Counted from the first letter of the stretch, positions 46,425 through 55,377 are shown. The stretch: 64,000 nucleotides of DNA from Salipaludibacillus sp. LMS25 (GCF_024362805.1 NZ_CP093299.1:620001-684000), one strand, 5' to 3'. Translations and numbers: made by a program. Notes: generated by a model from the letters alone, not told the origin.

Positions 46425-46585
46425 ATAAAGCTAAGCTTCAATCCGTGGGAGTTTTCGTTCTTCTCCCACGGATTGATAGGTGAGTGAATTAGGACATGAG
46501 CGTCCCGTTATCTCACGCCTATTTAAATTTATTTCTCCTCTCTATTTTGACGGGAAAGTTTTTCGGACGGTTATCTATGCTAAAA
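46425..46585 (+). repeat. Family B interspersed repeat, copy 8
   Basis: A family B copy that keeps the AAAGCTAAGCTTC left end otherwise typical of family A. The first hairpin reads CAATCCGTGGGAG with CTCCCACGGATTG: the A to C change in one arm is matched by T to G in the other. It ends CGGACGGTTATCTATGCTAAA. Confidence 0.9.
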
Positions 46586-46632
46586 TAACTGTATAGGCTA
46601 CATTCACGTTACAAAGGAGGCACATACATACT

Positions 46633-47733
46633 ATGTTAGAACGGCTAAAGCAAGTGAAACATATATTAGAAAATGAACATGTGGATGCTTTGATGGTACA
46701 AACACGTGCTAATGTTTTTTATCTTAGTCAGTTTGATACAAATCCTCACGAACGTCTCGTGACAGTCATTGTGTTTAAAAACCATCATCCACTACTTATA
46801 TGCCCTAATATGGAGATAAATCAAGTTAAGCCATTGTTTACTGAAGGTGATATTATCGGGTATGATGACACAGAAAACCCATGGGAGAAACTCTCTCACT
46901 ACATAAAAGTAAGTAAAATTCGTCTTCATTCTGTTGCTATCGAATCCTCTCTCTCATGGGAACGACTAAAATTTTGGCAAGCTATCGCTCCAGATGCTGA
47001 GTTTTATGAAGCAGATCCGTACCTCAATCAACTAAGAATACTAAAAAGTCCTCATGAACAACAGTTATTGCGAGAAGCTGCTTCTTTTGCAGATAAAGGA
47101 GTAGAAGCTGGTATCGCAGCGCTGAGAGAAGGTATAACCGAAATGGAAGTACTGGCTTCTATTGAATACTCATTAAAGAAACAAGGCATTCGGGAGATGT
47201 CATTTTCAACGATGGTGTTATTTGGTGAAAAAGCAGGTGACCCCCATGGCATACCTGGGAACAGATCACTTCAAAAAGGGGACGGTGTTTTATTTGATTT
47301 AGGGGTTGTCTGGAAAGGGTACTGCTCTGATATTACACGAACCGTCTTTTTTGATCATGTAAACGCAGATAATAAAGCGATCTATCAAACCGTGCAGGAA
47401 GCGCAATTAAAAGCGTTGACTAAATGTAAACCTGGACTCCCCATTGCAGAGTTGGACCATTCAGCACGAGACGTTATTCATGGAGCGGGTTTAGGGGAAT
47501 ACTTTCCTCATCGAATCGGACATGGTTTAGGGGTAGACGTTCATGAATTCCCGTCATTGACTAGCACAAATAAACGGACGCTTGAAAAAGGAATGACCTT
47601 AACTATTGAACCGGGCATATACATCCCTAACCAAGTAGGAGTGAGAATTGAAGATGATGTTCTTATAACAGAAACAGGTTATGAGACGTTAACTGGATTT
47701 ACAAAAGATTTAACCGTTGTCCCATCAGCCTAA
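46633..47733 (+). CDS. M24 family Xaa-Pro dipeptidase
   Basis: A 366-residue metallopeptidase. The N-terminal creatinase-like domain covers about 1-130. The pita-bread catalytic domain has five metal ligands: D and D in LFDLGVVWKGYCSDITRT, H in HRIGHGLGVDVHEFP, E in LTIEPGIYIP and E in GVRIEDDVLIT. Such enzymes release an N-terminal residue before proline. An AAGGAGG binding site stands before the ATG. It is a single-gene unit ending in a hairpin. Which B. subtilis paralogue it corresponds to is not clear, so no symbol is given. Confidence 0.9.
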   Translation: MLERLKQVKHILENEHVDALMVQTRANVFYLSQFDTNPHERLVTVIVFKNHHPLLICPNMEINQVKPLFTEGDIIGYDDTENPWEKLSHYIKVSKIRLHSVAIESSLSWERLKFWQAIAPDAEFYEADPYLNQLRILKSPHEQQLLREAASFADKGVEAGIAALREGITEMEVLASIEYSLKKQGIREMSFSTMVLFGEKAGDPHGIPGNRSLQKGDGVLFDLGVVWKGYCSDITRTVFFDHVNADNKAIYQTVQEAQLKALTKCKPGLPIAELDHSARDVIHGAGLGEYFPHRIGHGLGVDVHEFPSLTSTNKRTLEKGMTLTIEPGIYIPNQVGVRIEDDVLITETGYETLTGFTKDLTVVPSA

Positions 47734-47750
47734 TACTTTCTATTTTAAAT

Positions 47751-47791
47751 TAGCCCCCTCAAAATTCATTGATGATCGTCCGAGGGGGCTA
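47751..47791. terminator. Hairpin between the M24 peptidase and a secreted protein gene
   Basis: AGCCCCCTC pairs with GAGGGGGCT around a 21-base loop. No long T-run on either strand, but the convergent position suggests termination for both genes. Confidence 0.6.
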
Positions 47792-47807
47792 TGTTAAGAT
47801 ATGCTCA

Positions 47808-48215
47808 TTACTCTTCGCTGTCTTTGCGGTTCCAAACCCATGTTTGCAGACAATGCTCTCCATCGACACGCCGAGCACTTATTCGTCTAATTTGTTTAAA
47901 TTCCTTAGATAGCTCACTCACCATGTCATCTGTAATATCTGTTTGCGCCAAATCAAGGACTTGTAACAAATGTTCAAAAGATTCTTTTGCTTTGTCCCCT
48001 CGTTTAATCAGACTGCCTTCTTCGTATTCGAAACTATTCGGATTTTCATATTCCCATTCATAGATGGTTGTATCCGTTTCAATTCTTACATCTAACGCCT
48101 TATCCTTGAGCCAAGGGTAGCTATCAGCATAGGCTTGAAGCGGGCAAGCAAATACACAAATCAGTCCTAAAAAGAGCACCAGCTGCCACCTTTCTAAGCC
48201 GTTACATCGCTTCAT
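47808..48215 (-). CDS. Small exported protein of unknown function
   Basis: A 135-residue protein not recognised as a known family. The N-terminus has basic residues, a hydrophobic segment (WQLVLFLGLICVFACPLQ) and a likely signal peptidase I site after AYA (AYA-DSYPW). The mature part of about 105 residues is acidic and ends in EHCLQTWVWNRKDSEE. Repeated LDLAQTDITDDMVSELSKEF-type helices suggest a small folded domain. GAGGTGATGTAA precedes the ATG, a good binding site. The start of the gene borders a 700-base repeat-containing gap. Confidence 0.75.
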   Translation of the reverse strand: MKRCNGLERWQLVLFLGLICVFACPLQAYADSYPWLKDKALDVRIETDTTIYEWEYENPNSFEYEEGSLIKRGDKAKESFEHLLQVLDLAQTDITDDMVSELSKEFKQIRRISARRVDGEHCLQTWVWNRKDSEE

Positions 48216-48307
48216 TTACATCACCTCACAGATAGTATGAGGGAAATAATGGCTTTTATACATAAATTAAACGTTGCATTAATTCATTTGTATATGTAAA
48301 GCAGATT
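48216..48307. other. Intergenic DNA
   Basis: No feature beyond the promoter expected for the exported-protein gene could be seen. Confidence 0.3.
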
Positions 48308-48552
48308 AGTGAACGAATCTCACAATTGCACTTTCAACACGAATAAGCGACCACTATTAAATAGTCTATATTAAAGTTGTTTTTTAATAAAAGTAGCAGT
48401 GTAAGACGGTGACTTTCGGAGCATGCACGAAGTCCGAACACCTAATCAAGTGGTTTTATCCTATCAGTTAGCTGAAGATGAAACCCCAGAAAGCGTTCGC
48501 CTGTAGTGGGGTATATATTTTTTATGGTGTATGTTTGTCTGATGAAATCGAT
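48308..48552 (-). repeat. Family C interspersed repeat, copy 6 (long, reverse)
   Basis: The longest copy, about 245 bases. On the minus strand it reads CGATTTCATCAGACAAACAT, CCCCACTACAGGCGAACGCT, TTCATCTTCAGCTAA, then TAATATAGACTATTTAATAG, GTCGCTTATTCGTG and TGCAATTGTGAGATTCGTTC. It contains the hairpin CCCCAGAAAGCG to CTGTAGTGGGG and an additional inverted stretch (TTCGGAGCATGCACGAAGTC). Confidence 0.8.
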
Positions 48553-48650
48553 TCTAGTATCAAACTTTTCAGAACTTTGATTTTCAATTTAGTGCTTGAT
48601 GGCATACTATCAACTGTCTAATTATTGGAGCAATAATGATATAAACAAAA

Positions 48651-48806
48651 TAAAGCTAAGCTTCAATCAGTGGGAGTTTTCCTTCATCCCCCACTGATTG
48701 TTCGTTTAACTTATGGGACCTTTAGGGCAGTTTATCCCCCACCTAAACGTTTCGACCTTCTTAAGTTTTGAGGTGGGGGTTTTACTGCCCTTAAGAGTGG
48801 GATAAA
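48651..48806 (+). repeat. Family A interspersed repeat, copy 8
   Basis: Full-length copy downstream of the SDR gene. The outer second stem is shortened by one base on both arms (GGGCAG and CTGCCC in place of GGGGCAG and CTGCCCC), a paired deletion that keeps the fold. Confidence 0.92.
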
Positions 48807-48926
48807 AAGCCTTCACTATGTGAAGGCCATATATTATGAAAGTGCGTTGTTAACTTTTTCTGACTCCTAAATGTCAAATTATTTAAAGGTTTAGTTATTA
48901 TCATTTTTAGTTACTGTGGCAACGTG

Positions 48927-49679
48927 TTATCTATATTTATACACCACGTTTACCCCGCCTGTTATTTCTAATACACTACCGGTAATCATATCGGATTCTG
49001 GGGCACATAAAAACATAACAGTCCTAGCGATATCTTCCCCTGTTCCTGACCTACCTACTGGCGTTTCTTTATCCTCTACAGCATCCTGAATAGCGGCCTC
49101 TTTCATATTCCCGGTAATCTTGCCTGGACAAACCATGTTAGCCGTTATACCATTTTCAGCCTCTTCAACAGAGATCGTCTTTGTTAAGGATACTAGCCCA
49201 GCTTTTGCTGCTGCGAAAGCAGATCGATATAACCATCCTGGAGCGTTCTGTGCATCTTGAAAGCCATATGTAATAATACGGCCGTATTGTTGGTCCCTCA
49301 TATAGGGGATAACTCGCTTGAAGAGATGAAATGCAGAAGATAAATTACCACTTACCATCTGATCCCACTCGTCATCTGAATAGTCAACCAATTTTTTTCT
49401 CTCGAACACATATGGACCAGCATTAAGTATTAACACATCAATTCTGCCAAAACGTTCATACGCCTTTTCTACAAGCTTGACTAAGTCTTCTTTCTTAGTC
49501 ACATCCCCTTTAATAAATTGAATGTGTTCTCTTTTATCTTCCCAGTCATGTTTTAATTGCCTAACAGCTTTTTCATCACTTCTATAGTTAATTGTTAACG
49601 AGTATCCATTCGTAAGCAGAGCTTCTGCTACCTTCCTTCCTAACCCTTTAGACCCAGCCGTTATTAATGCATGGCGCAT
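48927..49679 (-). CDS. ytkK: SDR-fold protein YtkK, catalytic tyrosine absent
   Basis: A 250-residue short-chain dehydrogenase/reductase fold. The cofactor loop is TAGSKGLG (7-14), and LNAGPY (85-90) and N112 fit the family. The usual Tyr-x3-Lys is F145-A-A-A-K149 here (SAFAAAK), and the expected serine region reads RIITYGFQD, with no clear catalytic Ser. A glycine-rich C-terminal GGVNVVYKYR closes the fold. It resembles B. subtilis YtkK, which I recall being similar at this site. It may be a non-classical reductase or a binding protein. The start is an ATG after a GAGGGAGC stretch. Confidence 0.8.
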   Translation of the reverse strand: MRHALITAGSKGLGRKVAEALLTNGYSLTINYRSDEKAVRQLKHDWEDKREHIQFIKGDVTKKEDLVKLVEKAYERFGRIDVLILNAGPYVFERKKLVDYSDDEWDQMVSGNLSSAFHLFKRVIPYMRDQQYGRIITYGFQDAQNAPGWLYRSAFAAAKAGLVSLTKTISVEEAENGITANMVCPGKITGNMKEAAIQDAVEDKETPVGRSGTGEDIARTVMFLCAPESDMITGSVLEITGGVNVVYKYR

Positions 49680-49898
49680 GCTTGCTCCCTCATTTCTGTT
49701 TAGATCTGTATTACATAAGGTTATCTGTATTTATTATACTTAGTGTCAGCTTTGAAAGTAAAAACATTTACTCAACATCTAAATGCATTAGTCACAGATT
49801 GTCATATTTAATGTAAGAATAATCCTCTGTTTAAAAGGGTATTTGGTATAATGAAAGTGTAGAATCAATTTTTGCCAAATTATAAAGGAGGTCATCCT

Positions 49899-50342
49899 AT
49901 GTCAGTTAAATACGATAACATTCTGGTTGCTGTTGACGGCTCAGACGAAGCAAAAAGGGCATTCCGAAAAGCGCTTCTACTCGCTAAAGACCATGAGGCA
50001 AAGTTGCTATTAACTCACATTGTGGACACCCGCACGTTTGCATCCGTTGAGCATTATGATCGAACGATTTTTTCTGAGGCTGAAACATATGCTCGTGACA
50101 TGCTTGAAGAGTACAAGCGAATGGCACAGCATGAGGGTGTAAATGATGTCACTCTCATCCTTGATTATGGTTCTCCTAAGGTAAAGATTGCTAAAGAAGT
50201 GGCGAAGAAGTATGAAGTTGATCTCATCGTAACGGGCGCAACTGGTTTAAATGCCGTGGAACGTTTTCTAATTGGAAGTGTTTCCGAGCATATCACGAGA
50301 CATGCTAAATGTGATGTGCTTATTGTAAGAACAGATTCTTAA
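49899..50342 (+). CDS. Universal stress protein (UspA family)
   Basis: A 147-residue UspA-fold protein. It begins MSVKYDNILVAVDGSDEAKR. The ATP-binding motif G-x2-G-x9-G-S is present in GATGLNAVERFLIGSVSEHI, so it is probably of the ATP-binding type. The start is the ATG at 49899 with AAAGGAGG upstream; an in-frame ATG nine codons earlier has no site. It is followed after 19 bases by a small gene on the same strand, and both end at one strong terminator. Confidence 0.93.
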   Translation: MSVKYDNILVAVDGSDEAKRAFRKALLLAKDHEAKLLLTHIVDTRTFASVEHYDRTIFSEAETYARDMLEEYKRMAQHEGVNDVTLILDYGSPKVKIAKEVAKKYEVDLIVTGATGLNAVERFLIGSVSEHITRHAKCDVLIVRTDS

Positions 50343-50361
50343 AGGTATAGAGGAGGACACT

Positions 50362-50664
50362 ATGTGTTTTACGCATAACATAAGACTTGGTATTAGCCTC
50401 CCTTCTTTTTCAGGGACATGGGATGAATTATCCCTCCTTGAACAAACTGATATTTTGGTGAAGTGGGAGAAAATACGTGGAACCATCCCAGATAAAATTG
50501 AAGAAATTGAACGTAAAATTAATACGTTACAGAGCGACCTTTACCATGAAGAAAACTTTGAGAAAAGCTGTAAACTTAACAGTGATATTGCAGAATTAGC
50601 TTCCATTATTAACGATTTATGGATTTGGTACCGTGCTGGTGACGATGTGGCCATCTCTGCGTGA
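50362..50664 (+). CDS. Small protein of unknown function, partner of the Usp gene
   Basis: A 100-residue protein not recognised as a known family. It begins MCFTHNIRLGISLPSFSGTW, then is largely helical and acidic with a likely coiled-coil region (PDKIEEIERKINTLQSDLYH, about 44-63), and ends IINDLWIWYRAGDDVAISA. No signal peptide. AGGAGGACACT precedes the ATG. It forms an operon with the universal stress protein gene (19-base gap). It may interact with it, but this is only inferred from position. Confidence 0.75.
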   Translation: MCFTHNIRLGISLPSFSGTWDELSLLEQTDILVKWEKIRGTIPDKIEEIERKINTLQSDLYHEENFEKSCKLNSDIAELASIINDLWIWYRAGDDVAISA

Positions 50665-50696
50665 TGCCATTGACATATGGCGATGACTAACTATTA

Positions 50697-50733
50697 AAAC
50701 CCCATTAGGATGTACATTTCCTAATGGGGTTTT
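50697..50733. terminator. Bidirectional terminator between the Usp operon and ackA
   Basis: Thirteen-base perfect stem AAACCCCATTAGG with CCTAATGGGGTTT and a ten-base loop. T-rich flanks on both strands, between convergent genes. Confidence 0.9.
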
Positions 50734-50744
50734 ATCAGTTAAAT

Positions 50745-51938
50745 TTAATTGTGAGAAAGTCTCACCGTATCTCTTGCAATGACGACTTCTTCATTTGTTG
50801 GGATAACCATTACTTTTACAGGTGAGTGAGGGTAATTAATAAATGCTTCTTTCCCTCGCGTTTTATTGAGGGTAGGGTCCCAATAAACCCCCATAAATTC
50901 TAAGCCTTTTAAGACTTGTTCGCGAATTGTACTACTATTTTCACCAATACCCGCTGTAAAAATAACAGCATCTAAACCATGCATACGCGCAGCATAAGAC
51001 CCAATATATTTATGAATTCGGGAAGTGAATACTTCCAGTGCTAACTGAGCCCGTTCATTATCTTCTTCCTCTGCTTGCATTTCAATATCTCGTAAGTCAC
51101 TAGAGAAGCCTGACAAAGCAAGCATACCACTCTTTTTATTCAATACGTTCATAACTTCTTCAGCTGATAAATCTGCTTTTTCCATAATATAAGGAATTAA
51201 AGCAGGGTCAATATTTCCCGAACGTGTTCCCATTGTAACACCAGCAAGAGGGGTGAATCCCATAGATGTATCGATTGATTTTCCACCTTCAATGGCTGCA
51301 ATACTTGCACCATTCCCTAAGTGGCATGAGATAAGACGCAAGTTTTCAAGAGGACGCCCAAGCATTTCTGCTGCACGTTCAGAAACATATTTATGAGATG
51401 TCCCATGGAAACCATATTTACGAATACCGTATTGTTCATAATACTCGTATGGTAAACTGTATAGGTAAGAGTTCTCAGGCATTGTTTGATGGAAAGCTGT
51501 ATCAAACACTGCTACAGAAGGAACATTAGGTAAAATATCTTTAAAAGCTCGAATTCCAACTAAGTTAGCCGGATTATGCAACGGCGCAAGTTCAGAGACT
51601 TCCTCAATCCCTTTAATCACATCATCTGTAATCATAATAGAGTCGTTAAATTTCTCTCCTCCGTGAACGACCCGGTGACCAATTCCTTCAATCTCATCTA
51701 ACGACTTAATAATGCCAAAGCTTATTAATTTATCAAGCAATATCTTCACTGCATCAGCATGATCATCAATATCTTTTGTTTCAGTCTTCTTTTCGCCGTT
51801 TACTTCAATGGTGAAGATAGAATCGTTAAGTCCGATCCGTTCTACGATTCCTTTCGTTACTACTATTTCTTCAGGCATCTCCAGCAACTGGAATTTCAAA
51901 GACGAGCTGCCGGCATTGATAGCCATAATTTTCGACAT
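50745..51938 (-). CDS. ackA: Acetate kinase
   Basis: A 397-residue ASKHA kinase interconverting acetate and acetyl phosphate. Motifs are [16 protein letters not shown] at the N-terminus, [21 protein letters not shown] (catalytic Asp), [22 protein letters not shown] and FTAGIGENS. The start is the ATG at 51938, reading MSKIMAI, with AAGGAG about ten bases upstream. It follows ytxK by more than 250 bases, so it has its own promoter. CcpA activation of ackA is known in B. subtilis, but no clean cre site was found here. Confidence 0.97.
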   Translation of the reverse strand: MSKIMAINAGSSSLKFQLLEMPEEIVVTKGIVERIGLNDSIFTIEVNGEKKTETKDIDDHADAVKILLDKLISFGIIKSLDEIEGIGHRVVHGGEKFNDSIMITDDVIKGIEEVSELAPLHNPANLVGIRAFKDILPNVPSVAVFDTAFHQTMPENSYLYSLPYEYYEQYGIRKYGFHGTSHKYVSERAAEMLGRPLENLRLISCHLGNGASIAAIEGGKSIDTSMGFTPLAGVTMGTRSGNIDPALIPYIMEKADLSAEEVMNVLNKKSGMLALSGFSSDLRDIEMQAEEEDNERAQLALEVFTSRIHKYIGSYAARMHGLDAVIFTAGIGENSSTIREQVLKGLEFMGVYWDPTLNKTRGKEAFINYPHSPVKVMVIPTNEEVVIARDTVRLSHN

Positions 51939-52201
51939 AGTCACTTCTCTCCTTCATTCTTCTATAGTTTAAGACGTTATACTGCTTTTTTTTACACCAT
52001 AGATAATTAAAACATGGTATGTTTAAGATTGCAACCTCTGTTTCAGTGATCTGTTTAATACAGAACTATAACACATTATTTTTAAAAAACGTTGTAATTT
52101 CAGCATTTCAAACCCCTATGCCCTTCCTACTGTTCTCATACAGATAAAAATCAAATTAAAGAGTAATACAGATTACACAAATGTGACATTTTTGTGACAA
52201 A

Positions 52202-53200
52202 TCATTCACTCATGGTGAGATGGTTGTCAAACCACGTCGATATTCGTTTCATCATATCAGCTAGAGAGCCTTCCTGCGAAAAAGAAGGCAGTTCAACTAA
52301 TAATGCTTGTTTCGGAGCCACTATCTCTTCACTCTGCTTTCTTAACACAAGAATACTCTTTGCAGCATCTTGCTTTTTAAACATAGATGAAGGGAGCTGC
52401 ATAAATGAATAAATAATCGTTTCCTGTTTTATAAATGCATGAAGCTGTTTTGCCTGCTCACTTTGAAAGAGGGTATTAGGTACTAGAAAAATAAGAAACC
52501 CTCCTTTTCTCACGTGTTTAACTCCTTGCTCAATTAAGAGATGATGAACGAATGAATGGCCGTTATTGGCCTTCGTTACAAATTGCTCTGCTATAGTATC
52601 GTTGGGATAATAACCAGCAGGGAGGTCAGAAACAACGAGATCTACTTCCTTTAATAATGGGCTGCTCACACTATCTTGATGAAAGAGTTCTACATCATGT
52701 GCCTGCAAATTAGCATTTGCATATGCTAACTTTAACAATGTTTCATCAGGTTCTGAACCTACAAATAGGGCTTCGTTATCCAACTGATTCAACACGGCTG
52801 TCATAAGATTTCCTGCCCCTACTGCCGGGTCCATTAAGACATGTTTGTTCTTATCAGTATAACTAAGTACTTTATTAGCTATATAACCTAGAAATAAGCT
52901 CACTGCATCAGGTGTCATAGCATGGTGAGGTTGCGTCGCTTCTCGCATTCCTTTCAAAACAGCTAATTGCATAGCTCTTCGGTAATTTTCCCTTGTTTTT
53001 TTACCTTTATCCGGCAAATCGCTTAATAGCTTGGCCAACTTCTCACTACTTGGAAGACTTTCATCTGAACGTCTGGTAAACATCATATCTCCCATATAGC
53101 TCAATGCTTCTAAATACAATATATCTTTCTCTCTTTTGACTATTTCAGCGCCTTGATCTAATACGTTATAAATGGTTTCCGTTATTGTCGCTTCCTGCAC
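52202..53200 (-). CDS. ytxK: SAM-dependent methyltransferase-like protein YtxK
   Basis: A 332-residue class I methyltransferase fold related to N6-adenine DNA methylases. The SAM-binding motif is LMDPAVGAGNLMTAV. The position of the catalytic NPPY motif reads VVSDLPAGYYP, so the usual Asn/Asp-Pro-Pro-Tyr is changed to DLPAGYY. This is like B. subtilis YtxK, next to ackA. Substrate is unknown. I prefer the GTG at 53200, eleven bases after AAAGG, over one at 53209, where spacing is too short. The gene order ytxK-ackA is conserved. Confidence 0.88.
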   Translation of the reverse strand: MQEATITETIYNVLDQGAEIVKREKDILYLEALSYMGDMMFTRRSDESLPSSEKLAKLLSDLPDKGKKTRENYRRAMQLAVLKGMREATQPHHAMTPDAVSLFLGYIANKVLSYTDKNKHVLMDPAVGAGNLMTAVLNQLDNEALFVGSEPDETLLKLAYANANLQAHDVELFHQDSVSSPLLKEVDLVVSDLPAGYYPNDTIAEQFVTKANNGHSFVHHLLIEQGVKHVRKGGFLIFLVPNTLFQSEQAKQLHAFIKQETIIYSFMQLPSSMFKKQDAAKSILVLRKQSEEIVAPKQALLVELPSFSQEGSLADMMKRISTWFDNHLTMSE

Positions 53201-53375
53201 GTTACTCACGTCCTTTTGTTATTCCTTTAATCATCAGTCTTTAACACCTTAGCAAACAGAAACAAATGACTAACGCCAGTTTCTATTCCCAATAAGCTCC
53301 GTACATATTGTATTAGATTTCTACCTTAAAGACAAAAGTAACGGTCTAGTCCAGCAATTTAATATTATTTCCACT

Positions 53376-53405
53376 AAAAAAGCCCCTCCTTAGAGAGGCG
53401 CTTTT
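53376..53405 (-). terminator. Rho-independent terminator of tpx
   Basis: GCGCCTC pairs with GAGGGGC (one G-U pair), followed on the minus strand by TTTTTTAG. Confidence 0.8.
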
Positions 53406-53414
53406 AAATGGTTA

Positions 53415-53915
53415 TTATTTGGCGTTTTTAGTAGCCTTAATAGCTTCTTCATAGTTAGGATGCTGACTTACTTCAGGAACATACTCCACATAAACAACAG
53501 TATCTGAACTGTCTACAACAAAAATGGCTCTTGCTAAAAGGCGAAGTTCTTTAATCGCTACACCATATTTCTTACCGAAATCTAAGTTCCGATGATCAGA
53601 CAATGTTTGGACATTATCAATTCCGGCTGCAGCGCACCATCGTTTTTGTGCAAATGGCAAGTCAACACTAATTGTGAGGATGTCAACGTTCTCTAATTTA
53701 GCCGCTTCTTCGTTAAATTTGCGTGTTTGCTGATCACAAACACCTGTATCAATAGAAGGGACGACACTAATTAGTCTAACCTTTCCTTTCGAATCAGCTA
53801 ACGTGACTTCAGATAAATCATTAGCTAAAACAGTGAAATTTGGTGCTTTGTCTCCTACTGAAATGTCGTCTCCTATAAGTGTTACAGGCTTTTCTTTAAA
53901 TGTTACCTCTGGCAT
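53415..53915 (-). CDS. tpx: Thiol peroxidase
   Basis: A 166-residue atypical two-Cys peroxiredoxin that reduces alkyl and hydrogen peroxides using thioredoxin. The peroxidatic Cys is in [14 protein letters not shown], with the conserved Thr and Arg around it. The resolving Cys is in [12 protein letters not shown]-terminal [20 protein letters not shown] matches the family. It has AGGAGGCG before its ATG and its own terminator. The B. subtilis counterpart is ytgI/tpx, and the place between ytxK and ytfJ is conserved. Confidence 0.97.
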   Translation of the reverse strand: MPEVTFKEKPVTLIGDDISVGDKAPNFTVLANDLSEVTLADSKGKVRLISVVPSIDTGVCDQQTRKFNEEAAKLENVDILTISVDLPFAQKRWCAAAGIDNVQTLSDHRNLDFGKKYGVAIKELRLLARAIFVVDSSDTVVYVEYVPEVSQHPNYEEAIKATKNAK

Positions 53916-54040
53916 GATGGGATCGCCTCCTATTAAGAGTTATTCTTTCTTAATAAGAGTACCACACTATTTACTACTAAAAGTAGTAATCTGCTTATAT
54001 TAAGAAGTAATACTCCGTTATAAAGGGATAACGGCAATCA

Positions 54041-54180
54041 TTTAACGTCCCTTCAGTGGGCGTTTTCGTTCTTCTCCTACTGATTGGTAGGGGAATGAAT
54101 CAGGACATTAGCATCCGTTAGCTCCCGCGTATATAGAGTTAGCTCTCTCTCTTTTGAGGCGGGAGTTTATCGGACGAAGC
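54041..54180 (+). repeat. Family B interspersed repeat, copy 9
   Basis: TTCAGTGGGCGTTTTCG, CTACTGATTGG, linker GAATGAATCAGGACATTAGC, TCCGTTAGCTCCCGCGTATA and TTTTGAGGCGGGAG are present. The right end after CGGACG diverges. Confidence 0.85.
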
Positions 54181-54212
54181 CTGGGAAAAAGCTAACTTTT
54201 CTGTTGAGCTGT

Positions 54213-54701
54213 TTAAAAATCAAATGGTTTTTCCGTATTAGGTGGCGTCGTAGGTGGTGGTGCCGTTTGAGTTTGAGTCTGATTCCTTATAGTTGCTGAT
54301 TGCATCATTTGTTGAATTTTTTCAACAACTTGAGGTGTAAACTCCAAAAGCTTTTCATATAAGTGAGCCGTGTGGTCAAGATGAAGCATTTTCACACCAT
54401 GTCCATTAACAACTAAAAAGGCAATAGGCGTGATAGAGACACCACCACCGCTCCCTCCACCGAAAGGATGTTTTCCTTCTTCATGTTCAGCATGTCTTTG
54501 CCCTGAACTACTAAGATGATGATTTTTCAAAACAAATTCACTGCCTCCAGCTGCAAAACCAAATCCTACTTTTGAAATAGGCAAAATAACACTTCCATCA
54601 GGTGTCTCTACTGGATCACCGACGATAGTATTAACATCAACCATTTCCTTTAAATTTTCCATTGCGGTTTTCATTAATCCTTGAATAGGATGTTCAGACA
54701 T
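54213..54701 (-). CDS. ytfJ: GerW family sporulation protein YtfJ
   Basis: A protein of about 162 residues of the YtfJ/GerW family, needed for proper spore germination with lysozyme-sensitive coats in B. subtilis. It begins MSEHPIQGLMKTAMENLKEM. The family features GDPVETPDGSVILPISKVGF and the glycine-rich FGGGSGGGVSITPIAFLVV are clear. The ATG at 54701 overlaps the ytfI stop by eight bases. An ATG at 54707 is an alternative, as the AAAGG site is near both. The C-terminal tail is rich in Gln, Thr and Pro. Confidence 0.92.
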   Translation of the reverse strand: MSEHPIQGLMKTAMENLKEMVDVNTIVGDPVETPDGSVILPISKVGFGFAAGGSEFVLKNHHLSSSGQRHAEHEEGKHPFGGGSGGGVSITPIAFLVVNGHGVKMLHLDHTAHLYEKLLEFTPQVVEKIQQMMQSATIRNQTQTQTAPPPTTPPNTEKPFDF

Positions 54702-55377
54702 GGACATCACTGCCTTTCTTTTGTTTTAATAACTTTTCTTTTTGATCTTTCCCACGCTTTCGATGACGCCAAACTTTAATAGCTGCATGGATAGCATAAC
54801 CGATTCGAAATGAAAGCATGCATTGAAACGAGGTTTCAAACATAAATTCTTGGAATATAGGTTCTACTTGAAGATTAGGACGCCTAGTAATGATCACTTT
54901 TGTTGATAAAATCCCTAAAAAGGCTCCTTTAAGTGACCAAACCGCTCCTGATAGCTGTCCAGTTTTAGCAGCGTCTCCAGCACCAATTTTACTCTCCCAT
55001 GATAAAGAAGTGATACGCACTTTGGATAGAAAGTATGTGACAATCTGGTAAAAACCAATCGTTTTCTCTAAAAAATGTTGAAATAATTCTATATCTCTGA
55101 TTATCTCAAAGTAGCTTAATTTCTCCTGTTTATTCTCTTTCGCCCCCATCCCACTCTTTTCTTCATTAAAAACTAATGACGGGGACTCATCATCAATGGC
55201 AACAGATGGAATAGTGATTGTATAGCGGATAATGCGAAATAGAATAGAAAAGGTTATTTTTCCGTCAACATGATTATTACTTTGATTAAAAGACACATTT
55301 ATTGTAAGAGTTAAAAGCATAATCAAAACTAATATAACACCAATTATCAAAATGATTATTTTAGCAATCGTAAACAT
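54694..55377 (-). CDS. ytfI: DUF2953 protein YtfI
   Basis: A 227-residue protein with an N-terminal membrane anchor (AKIIILIIGVILVLIMLLTL, about 5-24). A beta-rich DUF2953 region follows (ISLLFRI-like FSILFRIIRYTI, then SWESKIGAGDAAKTGQLSGA), and a basic C-terminal tail (KVWRHRKRGKDQKEK). It matches YtfI, which is expressed together with ytfJ during sporulation in Bacillus. Its last eight bases overlap the start of ytfJ, so the two are coupled. Confidence 0.88.
   Translation of the reverse strand: MFTIAKIIILIIGVILVLIMLLTLTINVSFNQSNNHVDGKITFSILFRIIRYTITIPSVAIDDESPSLVFNEEKSGMGAKENKQEKLSYFEIIRDIELFQHFLEKTIGFYQIVTYFLSKVRITSLSWESKIGAGDAAKTGQLSGAVWSLKGAFLGILSTKVIITRRPNLQVEPIFQEFMFETSFQCMLSFRIGYAIHAAIKVWRHRKRGKDQKEKLLKQKKGSDVHV

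Noticed and set aside
51960..52200. cre site for CcpA activation upstream of ackA
   Set aside because: No stretch matches the cre consensus well enough, although such control is known in B. subtilis.
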